DNA of 14,972 bases from Fusobacteriaceae bacterium. GTDB taxonomy: Bacteria > Fusobacteriota > Fusobacteriia > Fusobacteriales > Fusobacteriaceae. The stretch is taken from assembly GCA_900764925.1 (NCBI GenBank), contig CAAFPW010000056.1, forward strand, positions 1 to 14,972, given 5' to 3'. Both the position numbers and the translations under genes were made by a program. How positions within the stretch are numbered: the first letter of the stretch is position 1; every line of letters begins with the position of its first letter. Below, piece by piece: positions 1 through 5,735 of this stretch. Under the pieces are notes generated by a model. The model saw only the letters and a list, made by a program, of their open reading frames with translations, was not told the origin of the DNA and did not search any database.

Positions 1-385
1 CAGCAGGAGTTCCAATTACTAAAACCTCTCCAACAACATCTCCCATTATCTCTTTTAAAAGAATACCAGTAGCAATACTAGTTACACCAAATATATTGTG
101 TCCACATCCATGAACTATTCCAGGTAATGCATCGTATTCAGCTAAGATAGCTACCTTAGGACCACCATTTCCATTTGTATATTTTCCAATAAAAGCAGTA
201 GGTATATTTACATAATTAGTAGTAGTTTCAAAACCATGTTTTTTTAACATATTTGTTAAAGTTTCACAAGCTTTGAACTCTTTGTTTCCAAGTTCTGGAT
301 TGTTGTAGATATACTCATTAGCCGTTTTAAAATCCTCAAGATATTTGTCAAAAATTGTTGAAAGTTTCTCTTTTAATTGTTCCAT
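1..385 (-). CDS. M20 family amidohydrolase (AbgB/M20D-like), N-terminal part
   Basis: The gene runs off the left edge, so only the first 128 codons are seen. The start ATG (385-383) has a strong AGGAGG site at 391-396. Family traits are the AEYDALP segment (residues 82-88) and HGCGHN (92-97), the metal-binding motif of M20D metallo-amidohydrolases such as p-aminobenzoyl-glutamate hydrolase and N-acyl amino acid hydrolases. The partial GTPA at the edge fits the GTPAEE motif of the family. These enzymes are cytoplasmic and use two metal ions to cleave an amide bond. The true substrate cannot be told from this part. Its mRNA leader holds a terminator and a small leader ORF, so expression is probably controlled by premature termination. 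The family call is firm and the substrate is open. Confidence 0.9.
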   Translation of the reverse strand, partial: MEQLKEKLSTIFDKYLEDFKTANEYIYNNPELGNKEFKACETLTNMLKKHGFETTTNYVNIPTAFIGKYTNGNGGPKVAILAEYDALPGIVHGCGHNIFGVTSIATGILLKEIMGDVVGEVLVIGTPA

Positions 386-406
386 TTTTCCCTCCTGATG
401 TAAAAT

Positions 407-438
407 AAAAAAAGTCAATACACCAAATGTATTGACTC
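407..438 (-). terminator. Intrinsic terminator in the leader of the M20 gene (attenuator)
   Basis: On the minus strand a perfect 10-bp stem (437-428 with 422-413) closes a 5-nt loop and runs straight into seven Ts (413-407). It ends about 22 nt before the M20 start codon and just ahead of its ribosome site, so it would stop transcription before the gene. The segment TATTGTGCTC near the end of the leader ORF (497-488) can pair with GAGTCAATA (438-430) on the 5' side of this stem with a small internal loop. That gives a possible antiterminator. The hairpin is seen directly; the switching role is inferred. Confidence 0.75.
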
Positions 439-484
439 AAATTTTTCTTAATTTAAAACACTCCAATAGAAAAAATCTATGGAA

Positions 485-571
485 TTAGAGCACAATAGTA
501 TTAGGCATAACAAAAGATAAGGTATTTAATTTTCTATCAAATTTCCTTAACTTTAGTGTCCTCAATAACAT
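485..571 (-). CDS. 28-residue leader peptide upstream of the M20 gene
   Basis: A short ORF, ATG at 571-569 to TAA at 487-485, follows a purine-rich site (AAGGGGGAG, about 577-585) with good spacing. The peptide begins MLLRTLKLRKFDRK and ends SFVMPNTIVL. It has seven leucines and seven Arg/Lys residues and ends in the rare codon CTC. It lies between a consensus-like promoter and an intrinsic terminator, where leader peptides of attenuation systems lie. Just after it, CCATAGA and TCTATTGG can form a second hairpin (about 459-482). No single amino acid dominates enough to name the inducer, although leucine is frequent. It could also be a free-standing small protein with its own transcript. Confidence 0.6.
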   Translation of the reverse strand: MLLRTLKLRKFDRKLNTLSFVMPNTIVL

Positions 572-604
572 CTTGCTCCCCCTTAAAAATATCTGTTTGA
601 GATA

Positions 605-633
605 TATATATCATATTGAGGTAGATTTGTCAA
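605..633 (-). promoter_or_regulatory. Sigma-70-type promoter for the leader peptide/M20 transcript
   Basis: On the minus strand a perfect TTGACA (633-628) is followed after 17 nt by TATATA (610-605). The start point would fall near 598, giving a leader of about 210 nt before the M20 gene. The -35 box begins only 6 nt past the phoU stop codon, so the promoter sits directly at the end of the pst operon. No terminator for phoU is visible before it, so read-through from the pst operon into this leader is possible. Confidence 0.7.
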
Positions 634-639
634 TATTTT

Positions 640-1326
640 TTAGATTTTTCTCTCCTCTAATAACTCAATCTTTCTCATATTTTCACCTTTTAAAATATAT
701 ATTAAATCAAAAACTAGGTGTAAAATATGGTCTGCAAATCTTTCAAACTTTTTACAAAGTAGTATTAGATCAGTTCCACTTTGAATCTTTTCTGGCTTTT
801 TCTTCATAATCTCAATAATATTTTCAATATCTACTTTAGTTAAATTATCAATCTCTTCATCCATACCAAGAAGTGAGAAAAGAATTTTTTCATCGCTTTT
901 GATAAAAGCATTGATATATCCTTGATAGATATTTTTAGTTTTTATAGCTACTGGATAGATAATGTTTTTTAATTCAGCTTTCATCTCTAGAGAATCTTTT
1001 TCAATAGCTTTTATAATTTTTAGGTTAGCTTTTAAGATATCTCCCATTCTTTCAACTAATCTAGCACTATTGATCAACATAATAAGTAATCTTAAATTTC
1101 CAGCAGCAGGTTGAAATCTTGCCATTGTAACAATAGAATCCTCTTTAATTTTAACTTCAAAATTATTGATATTTCCTTCAATTACTAAGCACTCTCCATA
1201 AAGAGTTTTATCAAATGATGATTTTTCTAACATCTCAATATTGATATCTAAAACTCTATTCAGATTTTTTAAAAGCTCTAAGTAGTGCTCTCTCAATCCT
1301 TTAATACTTTCTTCTAAGTTTCTCAT
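640..1326 (-). CDS. phoU: Phosphate transport system regulatory protein PhoU
   Basis: PhoU is a cytoplasmic all-helical protein that links the Pst transporter to the PhoR sensor and keeps the Pho regulon off when phosphate is plentiful. This 228-residue protein has the usual length and shows the two repeated helical-bundle halves. Each half carries its metal-site signature: RLVERMGD in the first and KFERFADH in the second. The RFQPAAGNLRLL segment also matches the family's R-P-A-DLR region. The start ATG has a clear AGGAGG site that overlaps the end of pstB, so the two are translationally close. It is the last gene of pstC-pstA-pstB-phoU. Confidence 0.95.
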   Translation of the reverse strand: MRNLEESIKGLREHYLELLKNLNRVLDINIEMLEKSSFDKTLYGECLVIEGNINNFEVKIKEDSIVTMARFQPAAGNLRLLIMLINSARLVERMGDILKANLKIIKAIEKDSLEMKAELKNIIYPVAIKTKNIYQGYINAFIKSDEKILFSLLGMDEEIDNLTKVDIENIIEIMKKKPEKIQSGTDLILLCKKFERFADHILHLVFDLIYILKGENMRKIELLEERKI

Positions 1327-1335
1327 AATATCCTC

Positions 1336-2100
1336 CTATCCAAATTTTCCTGTAATATAGTCTTCTGTTTTTTTATTGTGTGGTGTAGTAAATATCAGTT
1401 CTGTTTTATCAAACTCTTCAAGGACACCTTGATAGAAAAATCCAGTATATTCAGATATTCTAGAAGCTTGTTGCATATTGTGAGTAACAATTATGATACT
1501 GTATTCTTTTTCAAGCTGTCTAATAAGTTCTTCTATTTTAGATGTAGATATAGGGTCAAGAGCTGAAGTAGGTTCATCCATTAAAAGAATCTCTGGACTG
1601 ATAGAGATAGCTCTAGCTATACAAAGTCTTTGTTGTTGTCCTCCTGATAATCCAAGAGATGATTTATGAAGTTTATCTTTAACTTCATCCCAAAGAGCTA
1701 CTGATTTTAATGAAGTTTCTACAATCTCATCTAGTTTATCCTTATCTTTTTCTCCATGTAGCTTAGGAGCATACACTAAGTTTTCATAGATACTCTTAGG
1801 AAATGGGTTTGGTTTTTGGAAAACCATTCCTATTTTTTTTCTAAGTTCAACGATATCATAATCTTTATCAAATATATTTTTTCCATCAAAAATAATATTC
1901 CCTTCATATTTTACATTAGGAATAAGGTCATTCATTCTGTTGATCGATCTTAAGAATGTAGATTTTCCACAACCAGATGGACCTATTAGAGCTGTAACTT
2001 TATTCTTTTTAATCTCCATATTGATATTTTTTAATGCTTTGAAATCACCATAATAAAAGTTAAAATCCTTAACTAGAATTCTTGTATCGTTAGAGTTCAT
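1336..2100 (-). CDS. pstB: Phosphate ABC transporter ATP-binding protein PstB
   Basis: This is the ATPase of the high-affinity phosphate importer, expected to act as a dimer on the cytoplasmic face of PstA/PstC. At 254 residues it has the normal length. Visible motifs are Walker A GPSGCGKST (residues 40-48), the Q-loop region MVFQKPNPFP typical of PstB, the signature LSGGQQQR, Walker B ILLMDEPTSALDP, and the switch histidine in IVTHNMQQ. The C-terminal TPHNKKTEDYITGKFG is the usual PstB ending. A TAGGAGG site lies 6-7 nt ahead of the ATG. It follows pstA after 31 nt and precedes phoU. Confidence 0.97.
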   Translation of the reverse strand: MNSNDTRILVKDFNFYYGDFKALKNINMEIKKNKVTALIGPSGCGKSTFLRSINRMNDLIPNVKYEGNIIFDGKNIFDKDYDIVELRKKIGMVFQKPNPFPKSIYENLVYAPKLHGEKDKDKLDEIVETSLKSVALWDEVKDKLHKSSLGLSGGQQQRLCIARAISISPEILLMDEPTSALDPISTSKIEELIRQLEKEYSIIIVTHNMQQASRISEYTGFFYQGVLEEFDKTELIFTTPHNKKTEDYITGKFG

Positions 2101-2131
2101 CTTTTCCTCCTAAAATTTATATATAAAATAA

Positions 2132-2980
2132 TTATCTATTTTTTGAATTGAATCTTTGTCTGATAAAAGCTCCAAAAAGGTTGAAGCTAAGTGTTATAAG
2201 TACAAGTATAAATAGAGTTCCATTGATAAATTCAATAGGCATATTAGGAACTTGTGTAGATATAACATATAGATGGTATGGTAGAGCCATTACTTGATCC
2301 CAATATGAGATTGGTAAAAATGGTAAGTAGAAAGCAACAGCTGTAAACATTATTGGAGCAGTCTCTCCAGCAGCTCTAGATATACTTAAGATAACTCCTG
2401 TTAAGATACCTGGCATAGCAGCAGGTAAAATTACTTTAGTTATTGTTTCCCATTTTGTAGCTCCTAGAGCAAGAGAAGCTTCTCTTAGATGGTTAGGTAT
2501 AGCAAGCAATGATTCTCTTGTAGCTGTGATAATAACAGGTAGACACATTATTCCTAAAGTAAGTGAACCAGAAAGTATAGATACATCAAACCCTAAGAAT
2601 ATAACAAATAGAGCCATACCAAATAATCCATAAATTATACTTGGAATACCAGCAAGATTGATAATTGTCAGATTGATAATTCTAGTCAGTAAATTATCTT
2701 TGGCATACTCTACTAAATATACTCCTGTCAATATTCCAAAAGGAACAGCTACAATAATTGTTCCTAAAGTTAACCAAAGAGTTCCAATGATTGCTGGGAA
2801 GATTCCACCAGCTCTCATTCCATCACTTGGCATCTCTGTTAAGAAGCTCCAAGATATAGCTGGAACACCTGTATAGATTATATAACCTATTATTAGAAAA
2901 ACAGGAATTATAGCAACTAAAGTCATAAGTTTTATAAGAAACTCCATAAATTTAGCTTTTGATTTTTTTAAAATTAACAT
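2132..2980 (-). CDS. pstA: Phosphate ABC transporter permease PstA
   Basis: This is one of the two membrane permeases of the Pst importer. The reading frame is open farther upstream, but I choose the ATG at 2980 because TAGGAGG lies at 2987-2993 and the longer form would overlap pstC without a ribosome site. That gives 282 residues. The first transmembrane helix is at about residues 15-38, and further hydrophobic helices match the six-helix ABC permease fold. The EASLALGATKWETITKVILPAAMPGILTG stretch (split here: EASLALGATKWE, then VILPAAMPG) is the EAA loop that docks with PstB. It starts 16 nt after the pstC stop. Confidence 0.95.
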   Translation of the reverse strand: MLILKKSKAKFMEFLIKLMTLVAIIPVFLIIGYIIYTGVPAISWSFLTEMPSDGMRAGGIFPAIIGTLWLTLGTIIVAVPFGILTGVYLVEYAKDNLLTRIINLTIINLAGIPSIIYGLFGMALFVIFLGFDVSILSGSLTLGIMCLPVIITATRESLLAIPNHLREASLALGATKWETITKVILPAAMPGILTGVILSISRAAGETAPIMFTAVAFYLPFLPISYWDQVMALPYHLYVISTQVPNMPIEFINGTLFILVLITLSFNLFGAFIRQRFNSKNR

Positions 2981-2996
2981 TTTTTTCCTCCTAAGA

Positions 2997-3869
2997 TTAC
3001 ATCTCTCTAGCTTTTCTGATAAATTTATCTGCAATACAGTTAGTTATAAAACTTATAAGGAAAAGTACGATTCCTATTGCAAATAGAGCATAGTAGTGTG
3101 TACTTCCTTGAACAACTTCCCCCATCTCTGCCGCAATAGTAGCTGTAAGAGTTCTTACTGCTGAAAGTGGTGTTGCAGCTAAGATTGGAGAGTTACCAGT
3201 TATCATAAGTACAGTTAATGTTTCTCCTATTATTCTTCCAAATCCCAACATGATACCAGCAAATATACCTGGAAATGCTGCTGGAAGGAGTACATTGAAA
3301 ATAGTTTCAATACGATTAGCTCCTAGAGCAAGAGAAGCTTCTTTATAAGATTTATCAAGAGCCTCTAAAGAGTCATCTGCTATACTAACTATTGTAGGAA
3401 GAGCCATAAAAGCTAGCATAATTCCCCCTGTTAGAGCAGTAAGTCCACTAGGTAGATTAAAAAGTTCTTTTATAGGAGTAGATAATACATATAATCCGAT
3501 AACCCCTAGAACTACTGATGGTATAGCTGACATTGTTTCAATTATAACTTTTAAAAGTGTTCTTACTTTTGGTGAAGCATACTCAGATATATATATAGCG
3601 GTCAATATTCCGATAGGTACTGCTATTACTAGAGCTACAATAGTTACCCAGAAAGAACCAGCTAAAAGAGGTAAAAGTCCATATAATTCAGAAAGTGATA
3701 TCCACTTTTTACCAAAGAAGAAATCAGTAAAAGAGTATGAACCAAAAAACTTCAATCCATTTACAACTATGAATAGAAATATTAAAAATATTATAATTAT
3801 ATTTGAAATACCTATTCCAAATAGAATATGTTTCATTCCACTATCTTTAAATTTTCTAAGACACTGCAT
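2997..3869 (-). CDS. pstC: Phosphate ABC transporter permease PstC
   Basis: This is the second membrane permease of the Pst importer and the first gene of the leftward operon. I choose ATG at 3869, which sits 5-6 nt after GGAGG (3875-3879); the upstream in-frame TTG at 3881 overlaps that ribosome site and is unlikely. The product is 290 residues. A long hydrophobic helix follows a short basic N-terminus, and five more helices follow. The EAA docking loop is visible as EASLALGANRIETIFNV with LPAAFPGIFAG after it. The leader lies directly downstream of a four-hexamer Pho-box array, so it should be induced by low phosphate. Confidence 0.95.
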   Translation of the reverse strand: MQCLRKFKDSGMKHILFGIGISNIIIIFLIFLFIVVNGLKFFGSYSFTDFFFGKKWISLSELYGLLPLLAGSFWVTIVALVIAVPIGILTAIYISEYASPKVRTLLKVIIETMSAIPSVVLGVIGLYVLSTPIKELFNLPSGLTALTGGIMLAFMALPTIVSIADDSLEALDKSYKEASLALGANRIETIFNVLLPAAFPGIFAGIMLGFGRIIGETLTVLMITGNSPILAATPLSAVRTLTATIAAEMGEVVQGSTHYYALFAIGIVLFLISFITNCIADKFIRKAREM

Positions 3870-3923
3870 AAAAACCTCCAAGAGTATTACATATATTTAA
3901 CAGAATAAATATTAACTCATCTA

Positions 3924-3962
3924 TGTAAAAATAGTATTAATTCAATGTTAAAAATATGTAAA
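3924..3962 (-). promoter_or_regulatory. Pho-box array for the pstCAB-phoU operon
   Basis: Read on the minus strand, four hexamers follow each other with an exact 11-bp period: TTTACA (3962-3957), TTAACA (3951-3946), TTAATA (3940-3935) and TTTACA (3929-3924). PhoB/PhoP-family regulators are known to bind direct repeats with this period and TT(A/T)ACA-like sequence. The last hexamer could also serve as a -35 box, with TATTCT (3907-3902) 16 nt downstream as a weak -10. The array is seen directly; the binding protein is inferred from the PhoB-like regulator encoded nearby. Confidence 0.85.
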
Positions 3963-3968
3963 AAAATT

Positions 3969-4007
3969 TTTACACTATTTTTACATTGGTTTAATATTCA
4001 ATTAACA
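3969..4007 (+). promoter_or_regulatory. Pho-box array for pstS
   Basis: Four hexamers on the plus strand with an exact 11-bp period: TTTACA (3969-3974), TTTACA (3980-3985), TTAATA (3991-3996) and TTAACA (4002-4007). A TATA-rich stretch at 4015-4022 (TATATATT) is the likely -10 region, close behind the last hexamer as in activator-dependent Pho promoters. The array mirrors the minus-strand one about a dyad axis at 3965/3966. The pstS start codon is about 50 nt downstream. Confidence 0.85.
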
Positions 4008-4058
4008 CATAGGATATATATTAGGTTTGTAAGCAATATTTTAATCTGGAGGGATAAA

Positions 4059-4904
4059 ATGAAAGTGTTAAAAAATGGTCTATTAGGAATGTTAATTTTA
4101 GGTGGAATGTTAATTGGAAGTAATGTGGCTGAAGCTAGATCAAGAGTAATTCAAGCTAAAGGATCAGATACTATATTAAATGTATCACAAGCAATAAGTG
4201 AAAACTATATGAAAGAAAATAGAAAAGCTAGAATAGCTGTAACAGGAGGAGGTTCTGGAGTTGGAATTTCAGCTTTAATAAATGGAACAACTGATATAGC
4301 TATGGCATCAAGAAGTATTAAAGATAAAGAGATTGAACAAGCTAAAGCAAAGGGATTAGAAGTTAAAGAGGTAGTACTTGGATTCGATGGAATTACAATA
4401 ATATCTAACCATGCTAACCCAGTGAAAGATCTTGATGATTTAACATTAGGAAAAGTATTTAGAGGAGAGATAACTAACTGGAAAGAGTTAGGAGGAGAAG
4501 ACGCTCCAATCGTTGTACTATCAAGAGATTCATCTTCAGGAACTCATGAATTCTTTAAAGAGCACATCATCAGAGAAAACAATACTAAAAAAGATTTAGA
4601 GTATGGACCAAAAACTCTATATATGCCATCAAATGAAGCTATTAAACAAGAGGTAAAAGCTAACAAATATGCAATTGGTTACATTGGAATGGGATACATG
4701 GATGATTCGGTAGAAGCTATAAAAGTTGATGGAGTAGAAGCTAGTGTAGAAAATGTAGCAAGCAAGAAATATCCAATAGCTAGAGAAGTATACTGGTATG
4801 TAGATAGTAACGCTTCTGAAGAAGTAAATGGTCTTGTAGATTATGCACTTTCTTCAAAAGGACAAGAATTAGTAAAAGAAGAGGGATTTGTTCCTGTTAA
4901 ATAA
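4059..4904 (+). CDS. pstS: Periplasmic phosphate-binding protein PstS
   Basis: This is the substrate-binding protein that hands phosphate to PstC/PstA. The open frame extends upstream, but ATG 4059 has a CTGGAGGG site (4046-4053) and is followed at once by a classic signal peptide: basic MKVLKNG, a hydrophobic core, and an AEA site at residues 24-26. There is no lipobox cysteine, so it is expected to be soluble in the periplasm of a double-membrane cell. Phosphate-binding segments are visible at KGSDT (34-38), GGGSGVG and SRDSSSGTHEFF (from residue 155). The 281-residue precursor is of family length. Unlike the common pstSCAB order, it is transcribed away from pstCAB and has its own terminator. 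Confidence 0.96.
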   Translation: MKVLKNGLLGMLILGGMLIGSNVAEARSRVIQAKGSDTILNVSQAISENYMKENRKARIAVTGGGSGVGISALINGTTDIAMASRSIKDKEIEQAKAKGLEVKEVVLGFDGITIISNHANPVKDLDDLTLGKVFRGEITNWKELGGEDAPIVVLSRDSSSGTHEFFKEHIIRENNTKKDLEYGPKTLYMPSNEAIKQEVKANKYAIGYIGMGYMDDSVEAIKVDGVEASVENVASKKYPIAREVYWYVDSNASEEVNGLVDYALSSKGQELVKEEGFVPVK

Positions 4905-4942
4905 ATAGTAAAATAAATACATAAGTTAATAAATCTATAAAT

Positions 4943-5008
4943 AGAGAGAGCCCTAAAAAATTAGTTAAAAGCTATAAATTTCCTTTTACTTTTTGGGTTC
5001 TCTCTTTT
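4943..5008 (+). terminator. Long-stem terminator after pstS
   Basis: AGAGAGAGCCC (4943-4953) pairs with GGGTTCTCTCTT (4995-5006) through one G-U pair. The pairing continues inward: AAAAA with TTTTT and AAAAG with CTTTT. This makes a long hairpin that ends in TTTT. It would limit read-through from the highly expressed pstS into the regulator genes. Its 3' arm overlaps the probable promoter of the next gene. Confidence 0.7.
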
Positions 5009-5013
5009 ATAAT
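4985..5013 (+). promoter_or_regulatory. Probable promoter of the response regulator-kinase pair
   Basis: A perfect TATAAT (5008-5013) lies 17 nt after TTTACT (4985-4990). The -35 box lies in the loop-side 3' arm of the pstS terminator and the -10 lies in its T tract, so the terminator and promoter share bases. No repeated 11-bp hexamers are seen here, which suggests a basal promoter rather than strong self-induction. Confidence 0.5.
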
Positions 5014-5046
5014 TTAAGTATAAGTCAAATAAAACTTGGAGGCAAA

Positions 5047-5730
5047 ATGAGAGTATTGGTAGTGGAAGATGATAAGGAGATACAAGAGTTAATTGCATAT
5101 TTTCTCTCAAAGGAAGGATATGAAGTGGATCAAGCAGATGATGGACTTGAAGGGCTTAGACTTTTAAAAGAAAAACAGCATAACTTAGTAGTTTTAGATT
5201 TGATGTTGCCAAATTTAGATGGGAAAAATTTTACAAAAATAGTTAAGGGGATCTCTTCAGAGTATGGAAATCCTGCTATTATTATGCTTACAGCTAAAAC
5301 AGAGATAGAGGATGTTTTAGAGGGATTGGAGATAGGAGCAGATGACTATATTAAAAAACCTTTTGATCCTAGAGAGTTGGTTTTAAGAGTTAAGAGATTC
5401 TTGAAAGCTGATAAAAAAGAAGAGGAACAAAAAAGAAAATATGAGTTTATGGATTTAGTAATAGAAGATGATAAGCATAGGGTTCTCTATAAAGATGAGG
5501 AGATAGAGTTTTCTAAAAAAGAGTATGATCTTCTTCTTTTACTTGTATTAAATAAAAATCTGGTTATTACAAGGGAGAAGATTTTAGATAAGATATGGAA
5601 GAGTAATTACTATACTGGGGATAGGACAGTTGATGTTTATATCTCAAAATTGAGAGATAAACTACCTGAGATAAGTGAACAGATAAAAACTATAAAAGGA
5701 GTGGGGTACAAATTAGAAGAAAAGAAATAG
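5047..5730 (+). CDS. phoB: PhoB/OmpR-family response regulator
   Basis: This is a two-domain transcription factor of 227 residues. The receiver domain (about 1-120) has the acidic pocket E7-D8-D9, the phospho-accepting D51 in LVVLDLMLP, T82 and K104 in YIKKPF. The C-terminal winged helix (about 135-227) has FSKKEYDLL, the recognition-helix region TGDRTVDVYISKLRDKL and the usual IKGVGYKLE end. ATG 5047 is chosen because CTTGGAGGC lies just ahead; an in-frame TTG at 4993 lies inside the terminator and is unlikely. Its position beside pstS and before a PhoR-like kinase supports a PhoB/PhoP role, and the Pho-box arrays are its likely targets. The family is certain and the specific name is an inference. 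Confidence 0.9.
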   Translation: MRVLVVEDDKEIQELIAYFLSKEGYEVDQADDGLEGLRLLKEKQHNLVVLDLMLPNLDGKNFTKIVKGISSEYGNPAIIMLTAKTEIEDVLEGLEIGADDYIKKPFDPRELVLRVKRFLKADKKEEEQKRKYEFMDLVIEDDKHRVLYKDEEIEFSKKEYDLLLLLVLNKNLVITREKILDKIWKSNYYTGDRTVDVYISKLRDKLPEISEQIKTIKGVGYKLEEKK

Positions 5731-5735
5731 TAATA

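Noticed and set aside
573..809. Plus-strand ORF of 78 codons
   Set aside because: It lies opposite phoU and the M20 leader, is hydrophobic and low in complexity, and has no ribosome site; it is a shadow of the minus-strand genes.
3924..4007. CRISPR-like array from the regularly spaced short repeats
   Set aside because: The units are 6-bp degenerate hexamers at 11-bp spacing in two orientations within a divergent promoter, which fits Pho boxes and not CRISPR.
3945..4058. Longer N-terminus for PstS
   Set aside because: It would run through the Pho-box array and promoter, and the signal peptide and ribosome site both fit ATG 4059.
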